The notes: generated from the sequence alone by a model not told the origin. Positions 1 to 12,581 are shown, numbered from the stretch's first letter. The stretch: DNA of 64,000 bases from Amborella trichopoda (GCF_000471905.2 NW_006494916.1:601340-665339), one strand, 5' to 3'. Program-made: numbers and translations.

Positions 1-4
1 AAAA

Positions 5-265
5 ATTCGAATCAATGGAATTACAAAAAAAATTTGAACATGGATTACAAAAAAAAAAAACAATAAATTCGATCATGGATTACAAAAAAAACAAAAAAAA
101 AAAAACAAATTTTGAAAAAATTCGATCATGGATTACAAAAAAAAAAGAACAAAAAATTCGATCATGGATTATAAAAAAACAACAAAAAAAACAATTCGAT
201 CATGGATTACAAAAAATTCGATCATGGATTACAAAAAAATTCGATCATGGATTCCAAAAAAAAAA
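5..265. repeat. Short-period tandem array (TTCGATCATGGATTACAAAA)
   Basis: About ten imperfect copies of a unit containing TTCGATCATGGATTAC followed by a variable poly-A run. Spacing varies with A-run length. The open frames across it are products of the repeat and not genes. Confidence 0.85.
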
Positions 266-275
266 AAAAATTATG

Positions 276-1030
276 TTCTTCACAGAGGCACCTTATATCA
301 CCATTTTAACTCAAAAATCTACCTCCAAGCGAATAAATTACATCCAATTGAGTACAGTTTTTGATAAACAACAATATAAGGAATCAAAACCCTAAATTAT
401 GAACACATTATCATCAATAAATCAAATCAAATCGATTAAATTGAGCAAAAAATAAAAAAAACGCAGTTCTTCACAGACAACATTCGTTGAATCTAAAAAA
501 TGAAGCTCAAATTGAATAAATCAGATCAAATTGAATACATCTGATTATAAACAAGACTATAACGATTAAAAACCCTAGAAATCTAACGCATTATTTGTAA
601 TATATCGTGAACGAAAAATCGAAAGGCGAAAAAAAAAAAAAACAGCAGAAATTTTTTTTCAAAGATATCACTGTATTCATCTAAAAAATCAGGCTGTAAT
701 TGAGCAAATTAAATAAAATTGAATATGTTAAATGATAAAAGGCACAGTAAAGATTAAAAACCCTACAAATGTAACTCATTATTTTCAAAATATGCAGTGA
801 AATTGATCATATGGCGGAAAAAAAAAAAAAACCCAAAGTTCTTACCTGGTTTCGTGAACCCGAGCTTTCAATCTCCAAATTACTCTGTTTTTCTCAACGA
901 TTATCATAAATTCGTAATAGAATTTTTTGATGAACAACTTTACGATTAAAATGCCTACAAATTTTCACATATTCATGCTCTATTTTGCATGAAACACAAG
1001 GAAAGGCGGAAACCATAAAAACGTAACTTT
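276..1030. repeat. Degenerate ~185-base tandem array, about four units
   Basis: Blocks beginning with a GTTCTTCACAG-like or AGCAGAAATT-like head, running through an ATTAAAAACCCTASAAAT core (about 567-584 and 753-770) and ending in GGCGGAAAAAAAA-like tracts (about 625-640, 813-830). The blocks recur at roughly 185-190 bases and are strongly diverged. No coding potential is seen. Confidence 0.6.
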
Positions 1031-1163
1031 CATGATTCAAAAACACGAAATTTCTCCACCATTTAATCCATGAAAAGGCTGAAAAAAGCTGCATAGCCTG
1101 CATATTCGATCACATGGCAAAAAAAACAAGAAAAATGATAAAAAAACGACATATTTTGAAGAA

Positions 1164-1203
1164 TCCCGTGAAGAACACTTTGCAGCTTGTGTTCTTCACG
1201 GGA
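1164..1203. repeat. Perfect 15-base inverted repeat with 10-base loop
   Basis: TCCCGTGAAGAACAC at 1164-1178 pairs exactly with its reverse complement at 1189-1203 across a 10-base loop. It lies where the ~185-base array ends and a CGATTC-rich block begins. Confidence 0.85.
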
Positions 1204-1372
1204 CTCGCCGATTCCGTATAGTGAATTGGCGAGTCACTGTACAGAATCGCCTGGTTCTCTCTGGAAGCAGGCGATTCCGTGTAATTTGCCCGAATCGGTA
1301 CGTCCAGTGCCAATTCCTGAGTCGAACCGGGCGAGTCCAGTTCAACTCGGCGTTTTTTAAATCACTGGATGA
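1204..1372. repeat. CGATTC/GGCGAGTC-rich dispersed repeat block
   Basis: Higher GC than its surroundings, built of iterated GCGATTCC and GGCGAGTC words in both orientations, ending in a CGGCGTTTTTTAAATCACTGG-like tail. Related blocks lie at about 2010-2110 and 3290-3410, the latter ending CGCCGATTTTTGAAACACTGG. Probably a dispersed repeat of unknown class; no gene is supported. Confidence 0.5.
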
Positions 1373-1462
1373 AAGCATATCACAACATTTGAAAAATTTT
1401 ATTTTGGACTTTGTGCCTAAACAATGAGATGCTCTCAAGCATCTGATTCTAAATCTTACAGT

Positions 1463-1512
1463 CAATGATCATTGTGACCTCCATATATGAAAGTAAATGG
1501 TCTCATTGTATA
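1463..1512. mobile_element. Fragment of MITE family C (one end)
   Basis: The ATTGTGACCTCCATATATGA end, followed by an AAATGGTCTCATTGTA-like stretch, matches one terminus of the better copies at 12348-12581 and 58351-58571. Only this end is clear. Confidence 0.35.
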
Positions 1513-2984
1513 TATTTCATTTAGGAAATGCCATATGTAATTGATGTAATTGATGCAACAGCAATTGATTCAATTTTTTGTTTTCTTATTTATTTAATTT
1601 TTGGGGGCTTTGATATACAATGTTATTAGTTAATTTAGGGATTAGAAGAGTGAGGAGACTAAATTAAAGTTTTGATTTATTATTAAGGGACAGAGTTTGA
1701 TGTTATTTGTTACGAGAGTTTAGGTTGAACTGGATATAGCTTTGAGCTTAGCTTGTAAGATTTTATTATTATTTTAATTGAATTTTCCCTTTTTTGTTCT
1801 TCATATGAATTCTCCACTGCATTATTTGGAACAAAAAATAACTTATTTATTCAAATTTCACATGCTCTTGTATTAGAACAGGCTCATTAATTACTGTACA
1901 CGATCGAGTTCGCGGTGGTGGTGACGAAATTAAGAGGAATTACATCTAAGGAGAATCGAGGGATTGGTATAAGAGATATGTAAGAAATGTTTGAATCAAT
2001 GGTTTAAAAAGCGGATCGGTGACCCCGATCGAGCATCTCAAAAATCGATTTGAATTGGTGAATCTGCGATCCGGATCGGGAATCGACTGAATCGGTCCGA
2101 TTAAAGCTTTAAAAAAATCCGAAAAAATTATTAGAATTCATTATAAATATTGTTTTTTAGGAATCCAATAAGAAATGAAGGTATTACATTATTAACTTTC
2201 ATTTTTTTCATCAATTTGTGAATATTGAGATGCTCTTTCCCTGTATAAACTTATGTTAACCATTAAATTTGCATTACATAAAAGAAAAATTATAGAATTA
2301 TCATGGATAAAATATATAATTATACATGGACTATTATAAAGAGTAGACTAATCAATGAAAGAATGGGCATTAAAATCTTGTTTTGGCGAAAAACCCTAAC
2401 CGCTAAAAAAATCCAAATTATTACAACCTAACTAACTATAATCCAAAATTATTAAAACCTAACTAATTATAATATTATATACTGAAACTATAATTATTAG
2501 TTTATATTTTATAATTATTTTATTAGAAAAATAATAACAAATTAAAAATATTTTACAATATTATCTAATTTAAAATGTATTATTGACAACTGTAAGAAAA
2601 ATAGTACATTATATGATTTATAATGTAAAAATTAATAAATAAAATAAAATATTTGGTTATCAATGTAAAAATTAATAAAATGCGTACAAATTTTGGAAAT
2701 AACACTTCAATTTTTCAAAAATTTATTTTTTTAGGTTTCTATAATAAATTTAGTGAAAGAGATTGTTTGTAGAAAGATGGATATTTTAAATAGAATAAAC
2801 TTTTTATGTTTTATTTTTTTATGCATTTCATATTATTTTAAAAAATAATTATACCACTATATACAATAAAAATTAACTGCTATACAAAAAATTAACTTTT
2901 TTATTTTTCATTTTTTTATGCTTTGTATATTATTTACAAAAATATTTATACAATATATACAACAAAAACTATACAACACAAAAA
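1513..2984. other. AT-rich intergenic stretch, no gene seen
   Basis: Very AT-rich, with homopolymer runs. The only internal landmark is a GATCGG/GAATCG-rich block at about 2010-2110 resembling the one at 1204-1372. Confidence 0.5.
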
Positions 2985-3066
2985 AATAATGCCCACGGGG
3001 GAACTCGACGTTGAGAGGTCACATGAAGAAACAAAGGTCTTAACCACCATGTCACCTCACCATATG
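2985..3066 (-). mobile_element. tRNA-related SINE-like fragment
   Basis: Read on the minus strand, an A-box-like TGGTGGTTAAGACC is followed about 40 bases later by a B-box-like CGTCGAGTTCCCC. No poly-A tail or target duplication is evident, so this rests only on the spacing of polymerase III box-like words. Confidence 0.28.
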
Positions 3067-3216
3067 TAGTTATAACTTGATGATTAATAAAATATATTTA
3101 AATTCTTTTTTCATTTAATGATGTTTGGAAATTATCCCACATCGAAAGATGGGTATTCTACTTTGGTAATAAATACCTATATAATATAAATTAAAATATT
3201 TGTGTAGAAATATTGG

Positions 3217-3292
3217 AGTAACTTCACACGTGTCGCACGCGTGCATGTGGGTGTCACACGCGTGCACGCTCGTGTCGCACGCACGCAGGGAG
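3217..3292. repeat. CACACGCGTGCA-type tandem repeat
   Basis: Several overlapping copies of a ~20-base CGTGTCGCACGCGTGCA-like word, CpG-rich in an AT-rich setting. Confidence 0.65.
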
Positions 3293-3405
3293 GGAACTGG
3301 ATAAAACCGGATTGGAACCGACGGTTCTTCTCTAGAACCGGGCGGTTCCCGATTTTGTATTGGAACCAGTACGGGCCGAGTTCGGTTCGACTCGCCGATT
3401 TTTGA

Positions 3406-3590
3406 AACACTGGTTTGAATTTTGAAGGAGGTTAGTGAATTGATGATCAAGGTGCACCCAACCCAATCCACTATGATCCATATTCATTGCGTTTTTAAAA
3501 CACTGGTTTGAATTGAAGGAGGTTAGTGAATTGGTGATCAAGGTGCACCCAACCCAATCCACTATGATCCATATTCATTGCGTGTTTGAT
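3406..3590. repeat. 93-base tandem duplication
   Basis: Two near-identical units starting with AACACTGGTTTGAATT and ending with CCATATTCATTGCGT. The first has four extra bases near its start. Confidence 0.85.
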
Positions 3591-5195
3591 TGTTCGAAGG
3601 TAAATGTTCCCCAAAACTTGAAGTTCTTCTTTTCTGGGAACTAGAACCTTTTTGGAATGAAAAGAAGTTTTTTAGGTACTTGTGTTTGATTGATCTTGGA
3701 ACATTTGGCTTCTGGAGAGTTGGGAATAAACCAACAATTACTGTGAGGCTGATACGTCCTATATAAAAGACACATTTAATACCCTCCTAATTTTGAACAT
3801 ATACGCGAGCCCTCGACAGCATATACACGACAAGTTATGGATCTGACAAAAAAAATTGCCATAACAATGGTAAGAAGGCTGATCTCTCCCTTATCAGTGC
3901 TGAAATGTTGCTTAACTTGAAAAGGTTTGGGCAGCAAAAAGGTCAATAATGTTTATCCTAAACATCCTCTCCCATACCCATAAACACCCCTCCCCTAAGC
4001 CCTGGGCAAAAAGCACGCAAGATACTACTCCCAATTGTGTAACTTCATAAACTTTTGTTTTTCAAAAATTGTGGGCTAAATTTTGGCCTTCTTCAATATG
4101 CAATCGTATTTTCGTTCTTTTGTTCTGTTCTTTTTTTTGCGTGTGTTTAGTGGGAAATGGTCCTCTACCCTTGATAGCAATAAATCTCAAGACATCATAT
4201 TGTGGTGCCATACCACGTTAACCACCTAGCCTTGAACCCATTCCTAATCGTATTTTCTTTAGTAGTAAAATAACCAAAACCAAACAAAACAAAGGCCTAC
4301 ATCATTTTGAAAGATCCATAAAATTCTAACCTCATGTTTTACATGTAAGGGCTAGGGAATTATAAGTTGTCCATTAAGATTTGATGAGAGTAGGCTTTGT
4401 GATGACAACAGATTATCAAAATCATCAATAGTAAATGATCCAATTTAAGGGATAAGCACACAATTGTAGTACTCTAATACACCATTCACATCCTAGTTTG
4501 AAATGTCACATCCCAAGAGATACAAGTCCTGGTTATGTAAAGCATGAGAAGCAAGGAGTTTGATATGGTGCTCCTTACTACTCAGTCATGAACTAATAAT
4601 TTGCTACATGACTTCGAGTTAAATACTTTGCCGCATTTTGCCCAATACAGGCCCTCAGTCAAAAATGTCATAATGGCATAGGATTTGCTCCATTCGCATT
4701 ATGGGTAACCATGCCTGGTTCATTCCAATCTCATTGGAAGTCCATTAATGCAAATTATGACTTACTATATTCACCTTGAAAAGTAAATATTGTTTCTTGG
4801 GAATCTTGAACCTTGACAATTTATATTTTAGATCCTTTAGTCTAAGGCCCTGGAGACCCTTTGTTTCGTTATGTTGTTTCATAAATTTTCCTTCTTTTCT
4901 TTTTTACATGGTTTGTATAAAGTGTCGATTTTATATTATTGAAGTAAGGTGCAACTCAAAACTATGCCGAAAATGCAGTCTCGGTACCGCTAAGCCTTGC
5001 GATGATATGAATACCTATTATTACTCTCAATTATAAAATTTAAACTTTCAGAAATTGTGACGATTAAGCAGATCTATTTTTAGGGCTAGAAATTCCCTTT
5101 TTTTTTTTTTTTTTTCTTCATTTCTATATATATCAAAATCGAGATGATTGATTTATGGGTTTGTCAGCGTCAAAATAACCTTCTCTAATGGATTT
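3591..5195. other. Intergenic stretch, no gene seen
   Basis: Short open frames only, none resembling a known protein. There is a poly-T run near 5098-5114. Confidence 0.5.
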
Positions 5196-5253
5196 TTTAA
5201 GTGCACCTTACTCGTACATTATAAGATTAACACCTTATATAAACTTTTTCCAG
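5196..5253. mobile_element. End fragment of MITE family B
   Basis: AAGTGCACCTTACTCGTAC followed by ACACCTTATATAAACTTTTT matches the right terminus of family B (compare 50730-50793 and 32890-32955). The rest of the element is absent. Confidence 0.4.
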
Positions 5254-5819
5254 TGGACATATTTTTATGGACATACGTAATGGTCCTTTCCTTACCCAAT
5301 GGGTGCATTATCAATCATATATTTTATCATACAAGTTATAAGCTAATTTTTATTATCTTTTAAAACCCCATAAAATAAAATATTGAACAATGATGTCCTA
5401 GAAATGGTTATGATAAATAGGGAAGTGTTAGCCGTCACCTCTCCGGGTAAATGTAATAATATTAAAACATGCACATCAATTCGAACTCTTGTATAAGTGG
5501 ATTGATCTGATCTCAATGTCATGAGCTCTACCACCTCTCTACTCTCAAGGTTATTGTCATAAATTGCAAAATAATATGTGGCTCGATCAAATTAGAAGTT
5601 CAATTTGATCTAGAATTATTTAGCTAATCTCTGAAATGGGAGAGAAAATTAATCTGAATCATTCATCCTCAAGATCAGCCATATAATTTAGAGTGAATTT
5701 GTAGGAACTTTTTCTCTGGAACTTTAACCATATCCACTTTTAATCAATCAAGAATCTTAACTAGTCAAATCTTATTAGAGAAAATATATGTTTTATATAA
5801 CTTGAAATATTGTTTTTTT

Positions 5820-6773
5820 AAACATGTGGCATAGAAATGGGCGGCCCTCTAACTGGAACATGTGGCCCATAGTGGGTCCCGCGTGAAGCTCATGAGGATC
5901 CCATACATGTGGGGGTAGGCCCTTAGCCCCTCACATGGATTCCACATATTTAAAATATAAAATCAAAAATTTCATAAATACCCCAGTTATAGAAATCACA
6001 TCAATACTCTTGGGGTTTTTACACATTTACAATTTATTTAAAAAATTTCCAAAACTCACATAAACATATTGTTAGTTGAAATCAATATTTTCGAGGTTTC
6101 ATAAAAACATAAAACACACATAAATACAACATAGAAGTGGATAAGTACCTAATAGGTAAAAAATCAGTCAATAATAGGGCACTCCATCTGTGCCAGGATC
6201 TATAATCTACTACCAGTTTCTCAAACTAACCTAACGGAACCCATGACCTATAGTCAAGCGCAGGAGCATATTATTGATCTGTCAAAGTTAGCAACAAAAC
6301 AGTAGAATCACAGTCCCAGAATGTGAACTACAGGTTCCCCCCTAAAAGCAAGTCAAATGCACACACATAGTGCAAATGGGCACTCTCTACACACATATAT
6401 ATGTGTCCCTCTATACAGGGTTGCTTCTCAAAACGCAATTGTCGTATGTAAGTACTATATGAAAGTTTTTGTTGAGGATTTAACCATTGCTCTCACAAGC
6501 CTCCTATTTCTCTGCATATAGGAGACCACACAACTCTCCTAGCCTACAAACGATGTCCTTGGGTATTTCTCCAACCTCAACGATGCATAACCCTAAATAA
6601 ACCCTCAATGATAGTGCTACATACTAGAGGTAAGGGTTATAGATATGATCAGGGCTATAGACCGCCCAACCCTAAGTCAGTCAGCCACAGTACACTTTCA
6701 TTGAAGTGCACAAAACACTATAAAAAATTTTATATACAAGCTCTCTAGGCCTTTAAAGGCCACAAACCCAACA
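5820..6773 (-). mobile_element. Repeat family D copy 1, possible solo LTR
   Basis: One of three copies of a ~0.9-1 kb repeat (others 9840-10833 and 47330-48191). Shared order: a block rich in ACATGTGGCCC words, an AT-rich stretch, a block with GGGYACTCCA and GATTACAGRTC words, then a terminus near AGGCCTTTAAAGGCCA ending in CCCAACA. Read on the minus strand it would start TGTTGGG, as many plant LTRs do. The far end and target duplications were not found, so solo LTR is inference. Confidence 0.4.
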
Positions 6774-8014
6774 CTTCTATCTTCACATGAAACACTAGAT
6801 TGTCGTAAGTTGTATAGAACTTCCATTGTCAGTGTGTAGTCAGATTGTGTAAAATTGCCCAAAAAAAATCAATAATTAAATAATATTATATAATGCAATA
6901 GATGTACAAAATAGCTAACACAATAATATCATCTAAAATATATTAATTTCAATTAAGATAGTCTATTATAGATAAAATTTATCCAAACATACCCTAAGTT
7001 TAGAGAGAGAGAGAAAGACTGAGGGGGGGAGAGATGTTTGAGAGGCATTTAGAGGAGGATGGGTTTTTACGAGTCAGTCAGCCGACTCATATGAACACGT
7101 GAGTCCCCCCACTAAAATTTACTTTAAGAATGGATTTTTTATTCAAAATTTAAGAGATTCATCATCTAATCATAAATAAATAAATAAATCCTTTGAACTT
7201 TAAAAAATATTTTTTAAAAAAAAAATATTTTTGGGACCATTCATATCTGATTTGAGCATGTACCCTTTTATCCAATGTCCATCTTAAACATGATGTTGAA
7301 GAGTCAGCCGGTGCTCCAAGAAAAAGTTGGACGACTTTTGACCTACAAGCTTACGAACATAAGAATCTTGAGATACGTGGGAAGGGGAAGGAGAGGCAGT
7401 TTGGTACGTATTGGAGCAAGTGAAGAGAGGAGAGAGAACAAAAGAGATGGTTATAAAAGGTGCATGAGTACCTTTACATGATTTCGTATTCAACCATTGC
7501 ATCCAAGGGCTAAAATTAAATTTTATTTTTTATTTTTATTTTATTTTTAAATAATATTAATATTAAATTCAGAATATAGATTCCAAATAAATTTAGGGAT
7601 ACTTTGATAATTTTTATTTAATATATTTTAAATTTAATTATATTTGTAGAAATACATCTATACCTCAAAATTTAGATAAATATCTTATTTAAACAAAAAA
7701 TAATAGCAAAAAAATACAAGATTAATTTTTTTCTATTAGATATGACATCATGAAATCTCAACCCTTAAAAGGATTGTCCACACTTCCACCCGTCCAGATC
7801 ATGTAGATGGTGTACTTTTCATGAAAAATAATGTTTTAACAGAGAGGGAGAGGAGGGTGTCTAGTACGATTTGAGCAAGGTGAGGGGTACATGTATGTTT
7901 CTCATAATCGGACAAGGGACTGAACTGTTTAAGGGTTTTCGACCAACACAAAATGGTGGAATTGTCATCAGAATTAGGGAAAAATGTGTACCTCCCCCAC
8001 TGTACTTTCTAGCC

Positions 8015-8110
8015 ATGGCTTCCTCAGTGCTTCTTAAAGTAACCCTATTACAATTCATTTTGTCAGCCACTCTCAATTTTGTTTTCGCCCAAAATTCGCC
8101 GTTTGCATAA
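8015..8110 (+). other. 31-codon frame with signal-peptide-like sequence, unrecognised
   Basis: The frame reads MASSVLLKVTLLQFILSATL and continues to NFVFAQNSPFA: a charged start, a hydrophobic core and a plausible cleavage site before AQ, as in a secretory signal peptide. It stops after 31 codons, and the sequence beyond is a low-complexity TCTCT array. It could be the first-exon remnant of a secreted-protein gene or chance. No downstream exon was recognised. Confidence 0.2.
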
Positions 8111-8345
8111 ATCTTCGATTCTTTGAGGTGGTTTCCCTTTTTTTAAAATTTGAGATACTTTTTCTCTCTAAAAACTTTAAAATTTGAGATAGTTTTTTCT
8201 CTAAATTTTGACATAGGTTCTTTCTCTAAAAATTTTTATATAGTTTCTCTCTGTAAATAAAAGTTTGAAATTTGATATAATTTCTCTTTTAAAAATTTTG
8301 AGATAGTTTTTTTCTCTTTGAATTTCAAATTTCATGTTTTTAAAG
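8105..8345. repeat. Small copy of the TCTCTCTAAAA/TTTGAGATAGTT minisatellite
   Basis: Degenerate alternation of AAAATTTGAGATAGTTT and TCTCTCTAAAAA, the same consensus as the large array at 12590-14395. Confidence 0.65.
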
Positions 8346-9839
8346 AATAGAATGGTGGGTTTTATACATGGGGTTTATTTTTTTCCAAAACAAAGCAATT
8401 TTCTTCTTTGAGGATGGCTGAAAAATAAATAATAATTCATTGGTTTAGATTTTTTTTAGAAATATTTTTGGGACCTTGCCTATAGAGTATGTTCCAAGGA
8501 GTACACATAATTTTCCCACATAATTATTGGATTGGATATTTTAAAATGTTAAAAATTTCAAAATAATAGATAAAAGTATAGAATTAGTAACCTGTAAGTT
8601 TTATTCCACCTACCCAACCGGTCTGAAATAAAACATTGAACTTGACCAACTTTGTTTTGGTCAATCCAACTATTCAAAAAATAAAACACTAATTTATCCA
8701 CCTTGACCAAACCCAACACTTTACTAGGACTAGCATCAACCATCAGCCATACAATGGGTTCGGCCGGTTTGTATTTCTGCTGGAAAATTAATAAGAAAGT
8801 AATAAAGTACCTTTTTTAAACAACAATACTGAAAGAAAGACCTATGTGAACTTTTTGCCATGGAATATAATTTTTTTTTTTAATGATAATAATCACCTTT
8901 TTTGTACTTTGGCAAAAGGATCACTTACATATGGTCTTTTTACAATCAAGAAATTCCAAAAAAAATAAAATAGCACATCAATAAAATAAAACTCAATCAC
9001 TTGATGCCATTCATACCTAATATTGTGCTAGAGAATATAAAATAAAAGAACAAATAAATAAAAGAAAAGATATCGAAGATTACCTCAACCGGCTTTTTTA
9101 CACCCCACACTGAGTCGCCACATCCAATGGTGCGGGATCTGCGGTTTAACTTCAATCTCAAACCGGAAAAGCTGATTTCGGCCAAATTAAGTAACCACCC
9201 TTAAATCTCTACAAAACCCTAACTCCAAAGTAATTTTCGGCTTCCCTCTGAATCCCAATCTTTAATATCTTTTAGGCCTAGAAGAGAGAGTCCTACACCT
9301 AAGGTTGGGGCATGCCCCCTATAGAACTTTGGATAGAGAAAGTTGGAGAGATAAATTTAGAAGAGAGAGAGTGGGGCGTGCCCCTCTAGTGTAAAATTAA
9401 GTTTAGGGTTTTTTAAGTTTTTCATATAGTTTGTCTCTTTCATGAAATTGAATCTGGACCGTTAATCGAGGTGACTTGTGGGGTGAGAGATCTGAGTCAT
9501 CCATTCTATAGATGGGCCATTAACATTATGGAAGGTGCTTGGACCATTATCTCCCTTTCCTTAAACCATTTTCTTATCAATATATTTAAATAAAATAAAT
9601 ATCATGCATTCCATAAAAATTGCATGATCCATTTCACATGTGTCATAACGATATATCAAATATCATCAAGTACATAAATACTACCAAATATAAATAAGAT
9701 AAGGTCATTATGCACTATATACTCAATTTGATCATATCCCTTAAAGCGAACTTGCCATAACACAAAATAGGGGATGGTCAATATTTCCCTTCCAAGATTT
9801 GACCACATGTCATAAGATGTTCTTACCAAAATAAAACAA
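8346..9839. other. Intergenic stretch, no gene seen
   Basis: AT-rich. A GAGAGAGA-containing stretch with a repeated GGGGCATGCCCC-like word lies at about 9280-9400. No protein similarity recognised. Confidence 0.45.
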
Positions 9840-10833
9840 CTTGAAGACAAAGCTAAACAAAAGGAATCTAAAGGGGTGGGGGGTGCCACCCCTATGTGGC
9901 ACATGTGGCCCCCCCTACCCACATGCCAAATGGTGGGCCCATGTACACTTTGGGCCTCCCATGAAATTTTAAAATTGAATAAAATAATTTAATATATATT
10001 TGAATTTTTATAACTTTGCAAAATCAATAATAGTATTTTTATAAGTCTAAAAATCATACATAAAATATTGAGAGATTCATAAAAATTCAAATAATAAAAC
10101 TAAAATCATTTTAATAATAAAATGAACACAATTAAATTAGTATGATGGGAAAATGATCCATATGGTTTTAGGAATTCAATCTGTAATTATGGGGTACTCC
10201 ACCTTCAACTGTGGACTACAAACGACACTTGCTTTATCAAACCGACCCAGTATTTTCCATTACTCACAGTCCAAGCAAGAGCTCATTAGTGGGTCACCAA
10301 AGTCTGCCCGATGAGTCAAGGGGTCGCAATCCTAGTTTGTAGATTACAGGTCTTCCCCTAGAGGTGAGTCAAGGTCACCACAACCTGATGCAACTACAAC
10401 TCTATGGTGCATAGGGGTATCACTCGCATATACATACGCTTTACCCAAAGGTGGATATCTGGCTTTCCCAAACGATCTATCGATATGCATGTCGTGTGAT
10501 GGAACATGGATGAGGTTTTGGACCCCGTTTCAATAGGCCAACCATCACAAACAAGGGTCACACAGTCCATTGGCTCACTCATCTAGGCATAAGCTCCAAT
10601 CTCATCAAGGGCTAACCCAAAACCCTTATCGGTTTATTCTTTATGCTCAGGTACCTTGGGTTTTCTAAGTGATTGGCCTAGATCGTCAAGCACAGTCCGA
10701 TATCAACAAACATCATTTGCTTAGTATGGTTCTCGAGGGACCACACTCCCACTGAGTTTATGTTCTACTATCAAAATGTTTTTTTTGTCATTTACACACT
10801 CATAAGGCCTTAAAAAGCCATATAAACCCAACA
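9840..10833 (-). mobile_element. Repeat family D copy 2, possible solo LTR
   Basis: Same block order as 5820-6773. It ends GCCTTAAAAAGCCATATAAA then CCCAACA, so on the minus strand it begins TGTTGGGTTTATATGGC. No pol- or gag-like frame is linked to it. It is clearly diverged from the other two copies, so it is old. Confidence 0.42.
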
Positions 10834-10879
10834 AATGCCCCCTCTAAACCCATGTTTCCCTTCATTTTATACAATAAAG

Positions 10880-11170
10880 CTGATTTAGCACTGGACTAGT
10901 TTCTAGTCTCTATTGAAGCTGGTCTGACATATAATGTACCAAACCGGCTTCTTGTTCATATTGAATCTGGTCCTACGCAATGTACGGCAGACCAGCCCTT
11001 AATCCCTATTGAAGGTGGTGTGGCACACATTGATGTATACCGAATCGGCTTCATTGTTGCACACGTTAGTCTAACACATTGAAGTCAGTCTAACACGTTA
11101 GTCTCTCAATCCCCATTGAAATCAGTCTAACACATATTGATATCGGTCTAGCACACATATTGTCGAACCA
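10880..11170. repeat. Degenerate short tandem repeats (CATTGAAGCTGGTCTRACACA)
   Basis: A ~35-45-base word built around ATTGAAGYYRGTCTRACACA recurs about seven times with heavy divergence. Confidence 0.5.
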
Positions 11171-11562
11171 ACTTGATTTTTTTCCTCAAGAGAGAGGACA
11201 TTCAAGACCCTAGGGTTTGGAGGGGCCATTTTTGTCATTAAAAAATATTACCTTTTTACTTGGTTGGGTGGATATAAAGAAAAACAATGGGACATATATA
11301 CAAAAATATTATTTACCTTTAATAGAAAGAGGCTACAATCATTCTCACCAGTCAAATTTTTAATCAAGTGGTTGTGAGTGTGTAATTAATTAGACTCAAA
11401 AGTTCAATTTTTTTTTTCAAACTATATGATACACCACAAGCCATCAAATTGACATCTAATAGCTAGAAGCAATTGTGGCCACAAGTATATAATCCCTAAA
11501 TAGACGATAATATTGGGTATGTGATGGGATTTTAAAAGTGTTAATGGCATAGGATTAGGAAT

Positions 11563-12069
11563 TGGGAAAGGTTTTTATGCTTTGCCTATAGCATAGAAGT
11601 TGTATCCTCCCCCTACCATCCAGCTGTATTTTGAACAAGAGAGTCACTCATTGTTTGATTTTAGATCCGACGTCTCAAAGTATTTTATTTTTAGTTTTTT
11701 TTATAAAAATGGTATGTATATGAAATTTGGTACGTGTCATCTTCTCATTGGGGTGCACCTATTAAAATATTAAAAAAAAAAATTTGATAAAATATAATGA
11801 TCAAAATACCCCTTGAAATTTTAGGGGTATTTTTGTCATTTTATTTATTGAAAATATTTTTTTTATATTTTTTACTAGTGCGAGTTTAATAGAGGAATAG
11901 ACGTCCAAAAGTTGGTGTCAAAATAGTTTATAGAAAAAAATTAAAAATAAAATAGTGTAGAGACGTGGCATTGTGATTGGGGCAATCTTTGCCCTCATTC
12001 AGAATGAACGGTTGGACAAGAAAGAGGATAGAATTTCTATGTTGTAGGGGAAGCATAGAAAGCTTGCCC
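11563..12069. mobile_element. hAT-like MITE family A, copy 1
   Basis: A 507-base element flanked by near-identical 8-base direct repeats (TTAGGAAT at 11555-11562, TTATGAAT at 12070-12077). Its ends are imperfect inverted repeats: GGGAAAGGTTTTTATGCTT-like at the left, and the complement of AAGCATAGAAAGCTTGCCC at the right. Two further full copies lie at 22528-23033 and 56471-57037. It has no coding capacity. Eight-base duplications fit the hAT superfamily. Confidence 0.8.
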
Positions 12070-12089
12070 TTATGAATTTGGCTCAAAGA

Positions 12090-12175
12090 TTGTAAACTAA
12101 AAAATCATTCATTTATAGTATACGAAGGTCACAATCACTTTTACCATTAGATGTGAAATCCAAAGGGTCGTTTGG
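12090..12175. mobile_element. Fragment of MITE family C
   Basis: GATTGTAAACTAAAAAATCA followed by GAAGGTCACAATCACTTTTA resembles the left third of 12348-12581. It sits just downstream of the family A copy. Confidence 0.35.
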
Positions 12176-12347
12176 ATCCATGGAAAAGTATTACTTAGAA
12201 AATCTATTTCTTTTGAAATGTATTTATTGAGAAAAGTATTTCATATAAACAAATTTATGCTTTTTGGATGGTACATGAATGCATAATATTTTCATAGCTT
12301 TTTTTTATGTTTTTTGTTAAATGATTTTTATTGTATTATCAATTGTG

Positions 12348-12581
12348 GAGATTTTCTACAAACAGACCATTTATCTTTTGTACATGGAGGTCACAATCAT
12401 TTCCACTCAATGAATGTCAAATTGAATGGCTTGAGATGAGTCACGAATTTCGAGATTTTTTTTTTTTTGAATTTTGTATTTATTCAATAACACTACACAC
12501 ACCCGTTATGAAATTTAAAAGACAAGAATGATTGTGACCTCCAGATGCACAAGATAAAATGTTTACTTTGTAGACAATCCC
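12348..12581. mobile_element. MITE family C, copy 1 (~234 bases)
   Basis: Terminal inverted repeats of about 40 bases: the left end reads GATTTTCTACAAACAGACC then GGAGGTCACAATCATT; the right end reads AATGATTGTGACCTCC then TTTGTAGACAATCCC. The middle is AT-rich with a T run. A second copy is at 58351-58571. Target duplications are not clear. Confidence 0.65.

Noticed and set aside
15-395. Long plus-strand frames across the start of the window (Lys/Ile-rich)
   Set aside because: They are translations of the 24-base tandem array and poly-A runs, with no similarity to proteins.
4170-4240. tRNA-like words on the minus strand (GGCTAGGTGGTTAACGTGG, GGGTTCAAGG)
   Set aside because: The B-box-like word comes before the A-box-like word, the wrong order for a tRNA gene or SINE.
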